This document shows positions 33,767-44,169 of a stretch of 64,000 bases of DNA, piece after piece. The translations under genes were made by a program, and so were the position numbers. The notes under the pieces are model-generated. The model was not told the DNA's origin, made no database searches, and saw only the letters and a program-made list of their open reading frames with translations. The stretch is taken from the NCBI RefSeq assembly GCF_028308085.1, contig NZ_JAQMFS010000027.1:113222-177221 (forward strand), given 5' to 3'. This DNA is from Gemella haemolysans (GTDB lineage Bacteria > Bacillota > Bacilli > Staphylococcales > Gemellaceae). Every line of letters begins with the position of its first letter. Within the stretch, counting starts at the first letter, position 1.

Positions 33767-34285
33767 TTATTTCTCTTTTTTTGGTGCTAGAACTAAGAAC
33801 ATACTGCGACCTTCCATTTTAGGTTTTTGTTCGACAGTAGCTATATCGCTAGCCTCGTTAGAAAAGTTTTCTAAAACTTTCTGTCCAATTTCTTTGTGGG
33901 TGATTGCTCTCCCTTTAAAACGAATAGAAACTTTAACTTTGTCTTCTTTTGCTAAGAATTTTCGTGCATTTTTCAACTTAGTTTCAAAATCGTGCTTTTC
34001 AATTGTTGGAGATAATCTTATCTCTTTTGTTGTTACGATTTTTTGTTTCTTACGTGCTTCTTTTTCTTTCTTCTGTTGTTCAAATTTGAACTTACCGTAG
34101 TTCATAATTTTAGCAACTGGTGTTTTAGCATTTGGAGCTACTAGAACAACATCTAGGTTCATACGCTCTGCAATTTGCATCGCTTCTACCTTAGTTTTAA
34201 CTCCTAATTGTTCTCCATTTTGGCTAATTAAAAGAAACTCTTTCGCTTTAATACCTTCATTTACTTGTGCAGTATCTTTACTAAT
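33767..34285 (-). CDS. infC: Translation initiation factor IF-3 (AUU start)
   Basis: 172 aa. Binds the 30S subunit and proofreads start-codon selection. N-domain ([18 protein letters not shown]), linker and C-domain ([28 protein letters not shown] region) are present. The best start is ATT at 34285: AGGAGG is eight bases upstream and the resulting ISKD...NEG N-terminus matches B. subtilis IF-3, also AUU-initiated. In-frame GTG at 34294 is too close to the SD. AUU start is the known basis of infC self-control. Confidence 0.93.
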   Translation of the reverse strand: MSKDTAQVNEGIKAKEFLLISQNGEQLGVKTKVEAMQIAERMNLDVVLVAPNAKTPVAKIMNYGKFKFEQQKKEKEARKKQKIVTTKEIRLSPTIEKHDFETKLKNARKFLAKEDKVKVSIRFKGRAITHKEIGQKVLENFSNEASDIATVEQKPKMEGRSMFLVLAPKKEK

Positions 34286-34330
34286 GATCAGCACCTCCTA
34301 TTTATAAATTCATTAAATACTAAAAGCATT

Positions 34331-34443
34331 AAAAAAAACTGAGTGTAAAACACCCAGCATAAAATTCTACATTTCATCTACATTAACCTGTACAATCAAA
34401 ATTGGCAGGTGAGAAACGGGTGCTTCTACTTTTGTATTCAACA
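34331..34443 (-). ncRNA. L20 leader (autoregulatory 5' UTR of infC-rpmI-rplT)
   Basis: The transcript upstream of infC contains the conserved CACCCGTTTCTCACCTGCC core of the Firmicutes L20 leader, with a later ACAGGT partner, and ends in a terminator hairpin CTGGGTG/CACTCAG (34339-34357) followed by eight T. L20 binding is known to promote attenuation in B. subtilis. Confidence 0.85.
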
Positions 34444-34449
34444 TTATTT

Positions 34450-34478
34450 ATTTTACATATTTTTTCTAGATTTGTCAA
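34450..34478 (-). promoter_or_regulatory. Promoter of infC-rpmI-rplT
   Basis: Minus strand -35 TTGACA (34473-34478), 17-bp spacer, -10 TAAAAT (34450-34455). Transcription should begin near 34443, just ahead of the L20 leader. Confidence 0.85.
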
Positions 34479-34508
34479 TAGGAATATAATATTTTTTTTA
34501 TATTCCTA
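34479..34508 (-). other. Inverted repeat abutting the infC -35
   Basis: Perfect 11-base arms TAGGAATATAA and TTATATTCCTA with an A-rich loop. It ends at the base before the infC -35 hexamer, upstream of the infC promoter and on the 5' side of rpoC's stop region's far end. As there is no T-run after it on the minus strand and rpoC ends at 34530 on its other side, its role is unclear: rpoC terminator (transcription reaches it from 34530 downward) or upstream promoter element. Confidence 0.5.
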
Positions 34509-34529
34509 TCAACTTTTATCTATTTCTTA

Positions 34530-37500
34530 TTAAATAGAACCTAATTCTTCGTGTAATTCTTCTTCAATTGGTCTACTTAATTCATTATTAACTTCAGTTT
34601 CTAATACTTTTTCTGCTTTAATATCAACATCATTATATCTTGGCATTCCTGTTCCGGCTGGAATTAGCTTACCAATAATAACGTTCTCTTTAAGTCCCAT
34701 AAGTTTATCAACTTTTCCTTTAACAGCTGCGTCTGTAAGAACACGAGTTGTTTCTTGGAATGAGGCTGCAGATAAGAAACTTTCTGTTTCTAATGAAGCT
34801 TTAGTGATACCTAGGATTACAGGTTTAGCTGTAGCCATGTTACCTCTTGCTTCAAGAATTTTTTTGTTTTCATCTGTAAATTTGTGAATATCTACTAATG
34901 AACCTGGAAGTAAATCAGTATCTCCAGCGTTGATTACACGTACTTTTCTTAACATTTGACGTACCATAACCTCAACGTGTTTATCACTGATTTCTACCCC
35001 TTGCATACGATAAACTTTTTGTACTTCAGTTAATAGGTAACTTTGTACTGCTTCTAGACCTGCAATTGATAGCAATTCTTTTGGTTCAATAGAACCTTCT
35101 GTTAAAGCTTGACCACGTTTAACTTTGTCATCTTCTTTAACTAACATACGGCTTGCACCATAGTCTTGGTATTCTCTTTCTTCACCGATTTCACTTAATA
35201 CGTAAATTCTACGTACGTGGTTATTATCGATTTCTACTTTTGTAACTGTTCCATCAACTTCTGAGATTAATGCTTTACCTTTAGGATTACGTGCTTCAAA
35301 TAACTCTTGAATACGAGGTAAACCTTGTGTGATATCGGCACCGGCAACCCCACCTGTGTGGAACGTACGCATTGTAAGCTGTGTACCAGGTTCTCCGATA
35401 GATTGAGCGGCAATTGTACCAACTGCTTCTCCAACTTCTACTTTTTCACCTGTTGCTAAGTTTTTACCGTAACATTTCTCACAAACACCGTGACGTGAGT
35501 TACATGTAAATGCTGATCTAATAACAACACTTTCGATTCCAGCTGCTTCAATTTCTTTAGCTGTATCTAATGTAATTAATTGACCATCTTCAACGATAAC
35601 TTTTCCAGTCTCTGGGTGAACAACAGTTTCTTTACTGTATCTACCTTCAAGACGTTCTTGTAAGCTTTCGATTTCATCTGTTCCATTTTTAAGTGCTGCA
35701 ACTCTTAATCCACGAGATGTACCACAGTCGTTTTCACGAACGATAACATCTTGTGCAACGTCTACAAGACGACGAGTTAGGTAACCTGAATCGGCTGTTT
35801 TAAGGGCTGTATCGGCAAGACCTTTACGCGCACCGTGAGAAGAGATGAAGAACTCTAATACTGTTAATCCTTCTTTAAATGATGAACGTACAGGCATTTC
35901 CATGATACGTCCTGATGGAGAAGCCATCAGACCACGCATACCGGCTAACTGTGTAAAGTTTGACGCGTTACCACGGGCTCCAGAGTCACTCATCATATAA
36001 ATTGGGTTAGTAGCTGGAAGAGAGTCCATAAGTTGATCTTGGATAATATCTTTTGCTTTAGCCCATTGAGCAATAACATTTTGATATCTTTCTTCTTCTG
36101 TTAATAGACCACGTCTATATAATGTTGTGATTTTATCAACATTAGCTTGTGAGTCTGCTAAGATTTCATATTTGTTAGGAAGGACGAATACGTCACTTAC
36201 CCCTACTGTAATACCAGCTCTTGAAGAATATTTGAATCCTAAGTCTTTCATTCTGTCTAACATCATTGAAGTTTCAGTAATGTGGAATCTATTGAAGATT
36301 TCAGAAATGATTTTTGATAAGAATCCTTTTTTAAATGGTGTTGCTGGTTCTTTTTCAGCTATATAAGCTTTTAATCCACCTTCTGTTAAGTCAGATGGTG
36401 CTACGAAATATTTATCAGGAGTCGCTGTTTCTAAGTTTTCCTTAGTAGGTTCATTTAAGAATGGGAATCCTTCTGGTAATATATCGTTGAAAATTACTTT
36501 ACCAATTGTAGTAACAAGTAATTTTTTGTTTTGTTCTTCTGTAAACGTTGGGTTTTCAAAAGATTTAGCTGCGATACCTACACGAGTGTGAAGGTGAATA
36601 TATCCATTTTGGTATGCAATTCTTGCTTCATCAGCATCTTTGAAAATCATACCTTCCCCTACTGCTCCAGGTCTTTCTAGTGTTAGGTAGTAGTTACCTA
36701 ATACCATATCCTGAGATGGTGTAACTACTGGTTTACCATCTTTAGGGTTAAGGATGTTTTGAGCAGCTAACATTAGCATACGTGCTTCTGCTTGAGCTTC
36801 TTTTGATAAAGGAACGTGTACGGCCATTTGGTCACCATCAAAGTCGGCGTTAAACGCTGTTGTTACAAGAGGGTGAAGACGAATAGCACGTCCTTCAACT
36901 AAGATTGGTTCGAATGCTTGGATACCAAGTCTGTGAAGAGTCGGGGCACGGTTAAGTAATACTGGGTGCTCACGAATAATATCTTCTAAGATATCCCAAA
37001 CATGATCTTCCATTCTTTCGATTTGATTTTTAGCATTTTTAATGTTATTAGCTAATTCACGTTTAACTAATTCACGCATAACAAATGGTTTGAATAATTC
37101 AAGAGCCATTTCTTTAGGTAATCCACATTGGTACATTTTTAAGTTTGGACCAACTACGATTACTGAACGTCCAGAATAGTCAACACGTTTACCTAATAAG
37201 TTTTGACGGAAACGACCGTGTTTACCTTTTAACATATTAGATAATGATTTTAATGTTCTATTACCAGGACCTGTTACTGGACGACCACGACGTCCGTTAT
37301 CGATTAATGCATCAACTGCTTCTTGTAACATACGTTTTTCATTTTGTACGATTAGCCCTGGTGCTTTAAGTTCGATAAGTTTTTTCAGACGGTTGTTACG
37401 GTTAATTACACGTCTGTATAAATCGTTTAAGTCACTTGTTGCAAAACGTCCACCATCTAATTGAACCATTGGTCTTAATTCTGGTGGAATAACTGGTAAC

Positions 37501-38210
37501 ACAGTCATAATCATCCATTCTGGTTTATTTCCAGAGTGTTTAAACGCTTCGAATACTTCAACACGTTTAATAATTTTTACAACTTTTTGACCCGATTTAT
37601 AATTACTTTCACTTAATTCTTTAAGTTCATTTTTAAGGTCTTTAAGTTCTTTTTCAATATCTAACTCAGCTAAAAGGTCACGAATAGCTTCAGCTCCCAT
37701 TTTAGCTACGAAAGAGTTTGCTCCAAATGTACTACGTGCTTCACGTACTTCACGTTCAGAAACGATTTGTTTTTTCATGAAGTCAGTTTCACCTGGATCG
37801 ATAACAATGTAAGAAGCAAAGTAAATTACTTCTTCTAATTGTCTTGGACTAAGGTCAAGTAGAAGACCCATTCTACTTGGAATACCTTTGAAATACCAAA
37901 TGTGGCTGACTGGGGCAGCTAATTCTAAGTGCCCCATTCTTTCACGACGAACTTTGGCTAAAGTTACGTCAACTCCACATTTATCACATTTTATATTTTT
38001 ATATCTTACTCGTTTGTACTTTCCACAAGCACATTCCCAGTCTTTAGTTGGACCAAAGATTCTTTCACAGAATAGTCCATCATTTTCTGGTTTTAAAGTT
38101 CTATAGTTAATAGTTTCAGGTTTTTTAACCTCTCCATAAGACCAACTTCTGATTTTTTCAGGAGAAGCTAAACTAATTTTCATATATGCAAAATTATTTA
38201 CGTCTATCAA
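34530..38210 (-). CDS. rpoC: DNA-directed RNA polymerase subunit beta'
   Basis: 1226 aa catalytic subunit. N-terminal zinc ribbon ([20 protein letters not shown]), the active-site [12 protein letters not shown] motif (~residue 457), bridge-helix and trigger-loop region, and a second zinc site near [16 protein letters not shown] [13 protein letters not shown] are present. The TTG start gives the DVNNF N-terminus found in B. subtilis. GGAGG lies eight bases before it, but AAGGAG and CTCCTT (which covers TT of the start) form a perfect hairpin. 71 bases after rpoB. Confidence 0.97.
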   Translation of the reverse strand: MIDVNNFAYMKISLASPEKIRSWSYGEVKKPETINYRTLKPENDGLFCERIFGPTKDWECACGKYKRVRYKNIKCDKCGVDVTLAKVRRERMGHLELAAPVSHIWYFKGIPSRMGLLLDLSPRQLEEVIYFASYIVIDPGETDFMKKQIVSEREVREARSTFGANSFVAKMGAEAIRDLLAELDIEKELKDLKNELKELSESNYKSGQKVVKIIKRVEVFEAFKHSGNKPEWMIMTVLPVIPPELRPMVQLDGGRFATSDLNDLYRRVINRNNRLKKLIELKAPGLIVQNEKRMLQEAVDALIDNGRRGRPVTGPGNRTLKSLSNMLKGKHGRFRQNLLGKRVDYSGRSVIVVGPNLKMYQCGLPKEMALELFKPFVMRELVKRELANNIKNAKNQIERMEDHVWDILEDIIREHPVLLNRAPTLHRLGIQAFEPILVEGRAIRLHPLVTTAFNADFDGDQMAVHVPLSKEAQAEARMLMLAAQNILNPKDGKPVVTPSQDMVLGNYYLTLERPGAVGEGMIFKDADEARIAYQNGYIHLHTRVGIAAKSFENPTFTEEQNKKLLVTTIGKVIFNDILPEGFPFLNEPTKENLETATPDKYFVAPSDLTEGGLKAYIAEKEPATPFKKGFLSKIISEIFNRFHITETSMMLDRMKDLGFKYSSRAGITVGVSDVFVLPNKYEILADSQANVDKITTLYRRGLLTEEERYQNVIAQWAKAKDIIQDQLMDSLPATNPIYMMSDSGARGNASNFTQLAGMRGLMASPSGRIMEMPVRSSFKEGLTVLEFFISSHGARKGLADTALKTADSGYLTRRLVDVAQDVIVRENDCGTSRGLRVAALKNGTDEIESLQERLEGRYSKETVVHPETGKVIVEDGQLITLDTAKEIEAAGIESVVIRSAFTCNSRHGVCEKCYGKNLATGEKVEVGEAVGTIAAQSIGEPGTQLTMRTFHTGGVAGADITQGLPRIQELFEARNPKGKALISEVDGTVTKVEIDNNHVRRIYVLSEIGEEREYQDYGASRMLVKEDDKVKRGQALTEGSIEPKELLSIAGLEAVQSYLLTEVQKVYRMQGVEISDKHVEVMVRQMLRKVRVINAGDTDLLPGSLVDIHKFTDENKKILEARGNMATAKPVILGITKASLETESFLSAASFQETTRVLTDAAVKGKVDKLMGLKENVIIGKLIPAGTGMPRYNDVDIKAEKVLETEVNNELSRPIEEELHEELGSI

Positions 38211-38225
38211 GGAGCATACCTCCTT
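38209..38225 (-). promoter_or_regulatory. Hairpin over the rpoC SD and TTG start
   Basis: On the transcript AAGGAG (the SD), a five-base loop GUAUG, then CUCCUU whose last two bases are the first two of the UUG start codon. Six perfect pairs would occlude both SD and start codon, so rpoC initiation may be translationally restrained. Confidence 0.55.
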
Positions 38226-38281
38226 TATTTTTTTGTATAAATGCCTTGAATAGTTCTTTGTGATTGATTGTCAAATTTTTA

Positions 38282-41200
38282 TTATTCTTCATCTGTATCG
38301 TCTTCTACATCTTCATACTCATCAGTATCTGACATTAAAAGACTTGCCAAAGCTTGATATCCTGAAGTTTCTTCTTCAGCATCTTCTTCTACATCTTCGT
38401 ATTCATCAGTATCAGATAGAAGTAAGTTTGCTAAACTTTGATATCCTTCTTCAGCACTTTCTTCAGAAGCTTCTTTTGTTTCTTTAGCTTCTTCTGATTT
38501 TTCTTCGTTGTGATCATGGTTATGTGATTCGTGGAAGTCAATTGTATCTCCTAAATCGATATCACCCATATCTACTTCGTTATCTTCATTATCCATTACT
38601 CTAAAGTCCATACCTAAGGCTTGAAGTTCTTTCATAAGCACTCGGAATGATTCAGGAACACCTGGACGTGGAATGTTTTCACCTTTAACGATTGCTTCAT
38701 AAGTTTTAACACGACCGTTAGTATCATCTGATTTGTATGTTAAGATTTCTTGAAGAGTATATGCAGCACCATAAGCTTCAAGTGCCCATACCTCCATCTC
38801 ACCAAATCTTTGTCCACCAAATTGAGCTTTACCTCCAAGTGGTTGTTGAGTTACTAATGAGTATGGTCCAATTGAACGTGCATGAAGTTTATCATCAACC
38901 ATGTGGGCAAGTTTAATCATGTACATTACCCCTACAGATACACGGCTGTCGAATGGTTCACCTGTACGTCCATCATAAAGAACAGTCTTAGCGTCTTTAG
39001 CCATTCCAGCCTCAGCAACCGTTGACCAAACATCTTCATCAGTAGCTCCATCGAATACTGGTGTAGCAACGTGGATTCCTAATTGTTTAGCAGCCATACC
39101 TAAGTGTAGCTCTAATACTTGTCCAATGTTCATACGAGATGGAACCCCAAGTGGGTTTAACATTACGTCAACTGGTGTACCATCTGGTAGGTAAGGCATA
39201 TCTTCTTCTGGTAAGATATTTGAGATAACCCCTTTGTTACCGTGACGACCGGCCATTTTATCCCCTACACGGATTTTACGTTTTTGTACAATGAATACAC
39301 GTACAAGTTCATTTACACCGTTAGGTAATTCTGCACCATCTTCACGTTTAAAGATTTTAACATCAGCAACTACTCCATCTGCCCCGTGAGGTACACGTAA
39401 TGAAGTATCACGTACTTCTTTAGATTTAGCTCCAAAGATAGCATATAATAATTTTTCTTCTGGAGTTTGTTCAGTTAATCCTTTCGGTGTAACTTTACCT
39501 ACTAAGATATCTCCATCTTTAACTTCAGCACCGATTCTGATAATTCCTCGTGCATCTAAGTTTCTAAGTGCATTTTCACCTACGTTAGGAATTTCACGAG
39601 TAATTTCTTCAGGTCCTAATTTAGTATCACGAGCATCAGTTTCGTATTCTTCTACGTGGATAGAAGTATAAACGTCATCTTTTACAAGACGCTCACTCAT
39701 GATAACAGCATCCTCATAGTTATAACCATCCCAGTTAACGAATGCTACTACAAGGTTTTTACCTAAAGCTAATTCTCCTTTATCCATTGATGGACCATCC
39801 GCAAGGATATCTTTAGGTTCTACTCTATCTCCAACTTTAACAATTGGTTTTTGGTTATAAGCTGTAGAGTGGTTAGAACGTACGAATTTGTGAATTACGT
39901 ATGTATCTAAGTCACCTTTAATCTCTTTACCTTCAAGTGTTTCAATGCGACGTACTTTAATTTTCGCTCCATCTACGTATTCTACGATACCAGGATATTT
40001 AGCAATAACAGCCGCTCCTGAGTCACGTGCTGCAAGGTGCTCCATACCTGTACCAACAAATGGTGCTTCCGTAATCATTAGAGGTACTGCTTGACGTTGC
40101 ATGTTCGCTCCCATAAGTGCACGGTTAGAGTCGTCATTCTCTAAGAACGGAATACATGCAGTGGCTGCAGATACTACCTGTTTAGGCGATACGTCCATGA
40201 AGTTCATCATTTCACGAGGTTTAACTGTGTTATCCCCTCTAAAACGACATACTACTTCTTCATCAACGAAGTAACCTTTTTCATCAACATTCGCAGTTGA
40301 TTGTGCTACTACGTATTTATCTTCTTGATCAGCAGTTAAGTATTGTACATTTTCAGTTACGTATGGACGCCCTTCTGCATCAAATTCAACTTTTCTATAT
40401 GGAGTCATAATGAATCCAAACTCATTTATTCGTGCAAATGATGAAAGTGAGTTGATAAGACCTATGTTTGGTCCCTCTGGTGTTTCAATCGGACACATAC
40501 GACCATAGTGTGAATAGTGAACGTCACGAACTTCCATTCCTGCACGTTCCCTTGTTAAACCACCAGGTCCAAGTGCAGATAAACGACGTTTGTGAGTAAG
40601 CTCACTTAGTGGGTTTACTTGGTCCATGAATTGTGAAAGTTGAGAACTTCCGAAGAACTCTTTAATAATTGCTGTAACTGGTCTTACGTTAATAAGTTGT
40701 TGTGGAGTGATTTCATTAGTATCTTGAATACTCATACGTTCACGCACAACACGCTCCATACGAGAAATACCTACACGAATTTGGTTTTGTAATAATTCAC
40801 CAATACAACGTAGACGACGGTTACCAAGGTGGTCAATATCATCTACACGACCGATTAATTCAAATTCAAATCCATCGTTATTTCTACGGTTTCTAATTAA
40901 TAATAGGTAGTAGTTAATACTTGCTACGATATCAGCAATTGTTAATGTAAGAACATCTTTATTAGGTGCTCCATTACCAATTACATGTAATACTTGATCA
41001 TCAGTTAATTCATCAATATCGAAGTCATTACCTACTTTTACTTGGTTTACAACTTTGAATAATTGTAATTTTAAGCTATCACTTCCATCAAGACTTTCAT
41101 TCATATCGAATTCAACTACGTTAGCTGTAGTACCTAATTCTTCATAAATTCCATCAATGATTTCACGTGTTAACTTAGTACCTTTTTCTACTAAGATTTC

Positions 41201-42103
41201 TCCTGTTTCTGTGTCAACGATTGGCTCAACTAGAATTTGATTTTCTAGACGTTCTCCAACGTGAAGTTTGTTGTTTAATTTGTATCGTCCTACTTTAGCT
41301 AAATCATATCTTCTTGGATCGAAGAATCTACCATGTAAAGTAGCTTTAGCAGTCTCTACGTTAGCCGGCTCACCAGGACGTAATTTATCATAAATTACTT
41401 TTAACGCAGTTCCTGTGTCTAAGTTTTCATCTTTTTCTAATGTGTTTAATAGTTCTGCATCTTCACCGAATAATTTAATAATTGATTCATCAGATTCAAA
41501 ACCTAACGCTCTGATAAGCGTTGTTAAAGGAATTTTTCTAGTTCTATCAATACGAGCATAAACTAATCCTTTAATATCTTTTTCAAATTCCAACCAAGCT
41601 CCTCTGTTAGGAATAACAGTTGTTTTATAGGCATTTGGAATATTTTTAACTTTAAGTTTGTCATCTTCTGTAAAATATACAGAAGGCGAACGTACTAATT
41701 GAGATACAATTACACGCTCTGCACCATTGATAATAAACGTCCCAGTTTCAGTCATCAACGGTAATTCACCCATAAATACTTCTTGTTCTTTAATTTCGTC
41801 ACGTTCTTTATTGATTAAACGTACGCGCACTCTTAAAGGTGCTGAATATGTAGCATCACGTTCTTTAGATTCATCTACATCATACTTAGGTGTTCCTAAT
41901 TTATAGTCGATAAATTCTAAACTCAATTTATCATTGTTACCTTCAATTGGTGATACATCTTTAAAAACATCTTTTAGACCAGTTTCTAAAAATTTATCAT
42001 AAGATAAGGTTTGAATTTCAATTAAGTCCGGTAAATCAATTACCTCTGATATTCTAGCATAGCTACGTCTTTGTCTGTGCTTACCAAATTTAACTTTTTG
42101 CAA
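38282..42103 (-). CDS. rpoB: DNA-directed RNA polymerase subunit beta, with acidic C-terminal extension
   Basis: 1273 aa. Core motifs are normal: [17 protein letters not shown] at the N-terminus, rifampicin region [25 protein letters not shown] with the usual susceptible residues, [10 protein letters not shown], and [16 protein letters not shown]. subtilis and S. aureus RpoB end near 1183-1193; here about 85 extra residues follow, first His/Glu-rich, then two near-identical ~27-residue acidic repeats ([10 protein letters not shown]). TTG at 42103 is chosen because GAGGTGA lies five bases before it; GTG at 42112 overlaps that SD. Confidence 0.95.
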   Translation of the reverse strand: MQKVKFGKHRQRRSYARISEVIDLPDLIEIQTLSYDKFLETGLKDVFKDVSPIEGNNDKLSLEFIDYKLGTPKYDVDESKERDATYSAPLRVRVRLINKERDEIKEQEVFMGELPLMTETGTFIINGAERVIVSQLVRSPSVYFTEDDKLKVKNIPNAYKTTVIPNRGAWLEFEKDIKGLVYARIDRTRKIPLTTLIRALGFESDESIIKLFGEDAELLNTLEKDENLDTGTALKVIYDKLRPGEPANVETAKATLHGRFFDPRRYDLAKVGRYKLNNKLHVGERLENQILVEPIVDTETGEILVEKGTKLTREIIDGIYEELGTTANVVEFDMNESLDGSDSLKLQLFKVVNQVKVGNDFDIDELTDDQVLHVIGNGAPNKDVLTLTIADIVASINYYLLLIRNRRNNDGFEFELIGRVDDIDHLGNRRLRCIGELLQNQIRVGISRMERVVRERMSIQDTNEITPQQLINVRPVTAIIKEFFGSSQLSQFMDQVNPLSELTHKRRLSALGPGGLTRERAGMEVRDVHYSHYGRMCPIETPEGPNIGLINSLSSFARINEFGFIMTPYRKVEFDAEGRPYVTENVQYLTADQEDKYVVAQSTANVDEKGYFVDEEVVCRFRGDNTVKPREMMNFMDVSPKQVVSAATACIPFLENDDSNRALMGANMQRQAVPLMITEAPFVGTGMEHLAARDSGAAVIAKYPGIVEYVDGAKIKVRRIETLEGKEIKGDLDTYVIHKFVRSNHSTAYNQKPIVKVGDRVEPKDILADGPSMDKGELALGKNLVVAFVNWDGYNYEDAVIMSERLVKDDVYTSIHVEEYETDARDTKLGPEEITREIPNVGENALRNLDARGIIRIGAEVKDGDILVGKVTPKGLTEQTPEEKLLYAIFGAKSKEVRDTSLRVPHGADGVVADVKIFKREDGAELPNGVNELVRVFIVQKRKIRVGDKMAGRHGNKGVISNILPEEDMPYLPDGTPVDVMLNPLGVPSRMNIGQVLELHLGMAAKQLGIHVATPVFDGATDEDVWSTVAEAGMAKDAKTVLYDGRTGEPFDSRVSVGVMYMIKLAHMVDDKLHARSIGPYSLVTQQPLGGKAQFGGQRFGEMEVWALEAYGAAYTLQEILTYKSDDTNGRVKTYEAIVKGENIPRPGVPESFRVLMKELQALGMDFRVMDNEDNEVDMGDIDLGDTIDFHESHNHDHNEEKSEEAKETKEASEESAEEGYQSLANLLLSDTDEYEDVEEDAEEETSGYQALASLLMSDTDEYEDVEDDTDEE

Positions 42104-42224
42104 CTGTGTCACCTCTCAGCTTTTCTCTTAAAAACTAAAAAGAAAATATATACATTTTCTCTTACTTACTTATATAATTTAGGCAATTCTATCCAAAAGA
42201 AAATAGAATTACTTGCAATATATC

Positions 42225-42253
42225 ATTTTATCATAGTCATAGCAAGTTGTCAA
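42225..42253 (-). promoter_or_regulatory. Promoter of rpoBC
   Basis: Minus strand -35 TTGACA (42248-42253), 17-bp spacer, -10 TAAAAT (42225-42230). The -35 begins at the base after the rsmC-like stop codon. The remaining leader (about 110 bases) contains an 8-base inverted repeat AATTCTAT/ATAGAATT at 42185-42210 without a T-run. Confidence 0.8.
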
Positions 42254-42850
42254 TTATTTTACGGCTTTCAGTATATAGTAGCCTTTATTTTTAGTAACTA
42301 TTTCTACTCTAGAAAAAGTCTCTTCTAATAATTTTTTACAACTAGCCATTCCTTGTTTTTTTTGTATAACCACCCAAAGCTCCCCCTGAGCATTTAGATG
42401 TTCATAACTATCTGTCATTATTTTATGTACGATTTTTTTCCCAGCTCTTATCGGTGGGTTTGTTAATACTATATCAAAGTTTCCTTCGATATTATCAAAG
42501 GAACTACTTTCTAGTACTTCTACTTCATTATTTATGTTATTAAGTTCAATATTTTTTTTTGATAGTTCTAAAACCCTATTATTTACATCTACCATAGTAA
42601 ACTTAAACGTCGGATATTTTTTTGCTAAAAATATAGATATAACTCCATAGCCACATCCAATATCAGCAACTTTAGCATCTTCCTTTTCAGTATTAAAACT
42701 TTCTAACATCGTTTTAGTTCCAAAGTCAACATTTTCTTTTGAAAATACCCCGTTATCTGTATAGAACTTCAAATTCTCATTTGCTATTGTTGAGTTGATA
42801 ATTTTTTCACGACTTTCTGTCGTCGGATTATTTGTATAATAATGTTCCAT
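42254..42850 (-). CDS. Class I SAM-dependent methyltransferase, RsmC-like (YbxB)
   Basis: 198 aa. Motif I VADIGCGYGVISIFLAKK (~residue 60) and the N6/N2-type catalytic motif VLTNPPIRAGK (~131) match the RsmC family that methylates G1207 of 16S rRNA. In B. subtilis the orthologue ybxB also lies between rplL and rpoB. SD AAGAGGTG is eight bases before ATG. Whether the single-domain Firmicute form modifies G1207 is inferred from family. Confidence 0.88.
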   Translation of the reverse strand: MEHYYTNNPTTESREKIINSTIANENLKFYTDNGVFSKENVDFGTKTMLESFNTEKEDAKVADIGCGYGVISIFLAKKYPTFKFTMVDVNNRVLELSKKNIELNNINNEVEVLESSSFDNIEGNFDIVLTNPPIRAGKKIVHKIMTDSYEHLNAQGELWVVIQKKQGMASCKKLLEETFSRVEIVTKNKGYYILKAVK

Positions 42851-42877
42851 AATAAAGACACCTCTTAAAATGAAAGA

Positions 42878-42919
42878 AAATAGTATATCCCACAGTTAGA
42901 CACTTGAGATATACTATTT
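42878..42919 (-). terminator. Terminator of rplJ-rplL
   Basis: Perfect 12-base arms AAATAGTATATC and GATATACTATTT with an 18-base loop, followed on the minus strand by ATTTTCTTTC. It separates the L10/L12 unit from the rsmC-rpoBC unit. Confidence 0.85.
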
Positions 42920-43003
42920 TTGTTATTATCATCGTATCAAATATTCTCAAATAGAATATTATTGTTTATTTACATCTATCTTTTTATCTACTTAGATTAG
43001 AAA

Positions 43004-43366
43004 TTATTTAACTTCTACAGTTGCTCCAACTTCTTCTAATTTAGCTTTGATTTCTTCAGCTTCTTCTTTAGAAACTCCTTCTTTAAGTGTTGCTGGCGCA
43101 CCATCAACTTTTTCTTTAGCTTCTTTTAGTCCGTCTCCAGTGATTTCACGAACAACTTTGATTACTTTAATTTTTGAGTCTCCAGCGCTAGCTAAAACTA
43201 CGTCAAATTCAGTTTTTTCTTCAGCAGCTCCAGCAGCAGCTCCACCAACTACAGCTACAGGTGCAGCAGCAGTTACTCCGAATTCTTCTTCAATTGCTTT
43301 TACTAAGTCGTTTAATTCTAAAACTGACATTTCTTTGATAGCGTCTAAAATTTGCTCTTTAGTCAT
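43004..43366 (-). CDS. rplL: 50S ribosomal protein L7/L12
   Basis: 120 aa acidic stalk protein. N-terminal dimerisation helix region, Ala/Gly-rich hinge ([17 protein letters not shown]) and the C-terminal factor-binding domain ([20 protein letters not shown]). Multiple copies bind L10 and recruit translation GTPases. Fifty bases downstream of rplJ; SD GGAGG upstream of ATG. Confidence 0.97.
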   Translation of the reverse strand: MTKEQILDAIKEMSVLELNDLVKAIEEEFGVTAAAPVAVVGGAAAGAAEEKTEFDVVLASAGDSKIKVIKVVREITGDGLKEAKEKVDGAPATLKEGVSKEEAEEIKAKLEEVGATVEVK

Positions 43367-43416
43367 TATAAATTTCCTCCGATTTTTAAATTATATATTT
43401 TTAATATTGTTGTTTA

Positions 43417-43917
43417 TTAAGCTTCTTGTTCAGCTTTTTGGTCTGCAACAGCTTTAACAGCTAAAGCAGTATTGCGCATTGGCGCTGTTAATACAGATAG
43501 TAACATTGAAAGTAATCCTTCGCGACTTGGTAATGTAGCGATAGCTTTAATTTCAGATTGATCTGCAACTTTTCCTTCTATAACACCAGCTTTTAGTTCT
43601 AAGTTTTCGTGTTCTTTAGCGAAATCGTTTAAAACTCTAGCAGGAGCTACAGCATCGTCTGTTGAGAAAGCAAAAGCATTTGGTCCAGTTAGAACTTCGT
43701 CTAATCCTTCAATTCCTGCTTGCTCCATCGCACGACGAACTAATGAGTTTTTATAAACTTTTAAAGTTAAACCTTCGTTACGCATGTTGTTACGTAATTC
43801 TGTTACTTCCGCAACGTTTAATCCACGGTAGTCAGCGATAACAACTGAAGAACTTGATTTAATTTCTTCTGCGATTTGATTTACTAACTCTTGTTTTCTC
43901 TCAATAGCTTTTGACAT
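43417..43917 (-). CDS. rplJ: 50S ribosomal protein L10
   Basis: 166 aa stalk base protein. N-terminal rRNA-binding domain ([21 protein letters not shown]) and C-terminal helix for L7/L12 dimers. First gene of the rplJL unit, preceded by an L10 leader through which the L10(L12)4 complex controls its own expression in Bacilli. Confidence 0.97.
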   Translation of the reverse strand: MSKAIERKQELVNQIAEEIKSSSSVVIADYRGLNVAEVTELRNNMRNEGLTLKVYKNSLVRRAMEQAGIEGLDEVLTGPNAFAFSTDDAVAPARVLNDFAKEHENLELKAGVIEGKVADQSEIKAIATLPSREGLLSMLLSVLTAPMRNTALAVKAVADQKAEQEA

Positions 43918-43957
43918 TGAACTTCCTCCTAAGTAGATTTATCAATTTCAGTACCAT

Positions 43958-44080
43958 TAAAAAAACCTTCTTGCATGCGAGAACATACAAAAAGGCACAT
44001 AAGTTTCTTTTCGAATTTTGTCCTCGGTAGGTTAATTAAGGATTTCTCCCCCTACTGTCTACGGTACATTTTCAACTGAC
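43958..44080 (-). ncRNA. L10 leader (autoregulatory 5' UTR of rplJL)
   Basis: The transcript contains the conserved L10-leader segments ACCGTAGACAG, CCTTAATTAACCTACCGAGG and GTGCCTTTTTGT. It ends in a hairpin (43966-43995, arms CCTTTTTGTATG and CATGCAAGAAGG) followed by eight T, an attenuator terminator just before rplJ. Confidence 0.88.
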
Positions 44081-44086
44081 TTAGTT

Positions 44087-44115
44087 ATTTTAATATATAT
44101 AATTTCATTTGTCAA
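44087..44115 (-). promoter_or_regulatory. Promoter of rplJL
   Basis: Minus strand -35 TTGACA (44110-44115), 17-bp spacer, -10 TAAAAT (44087-44092). The -35 neighbourhood CTATTGACAAAT is identical to that of the infC promoter. Confidence 0.85.
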
Positions 44116-44150
44116 TAGTTTTTTTAAAATTTTCTTTTAAAAAACTATTT
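44114..44150 (-). terminator. Hairpin after the MerR gene, adjoining the rplJL -35
   Basis: Near-perfect arms AATAGTTTTTTTAAAA and TTTTAAAAAACTATTT. Located 20-56 bases past the MerR stop; its 3' end overlaps the first bases of the rplJL -35. A/T-only stem, so termination strength is uncertain. Confidence 0.5.
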
Positions 44151-44169
44151 TAGAACATTTTTATCTTTC

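Noticed and set aside
40600..40690. Rifampicin-resistance mutation in RpoB
   Set aside because: The region [24 protein letters not shown] keeps the usual susceptible residues; the one variable site is also variable in B. subtilis.
43047..43457. 136-codon plus-strand ORF over rplL and the rplJ end
   Set aside because: Antisense shadow of two highly conserved ribosomal protein genes with biased codon use.
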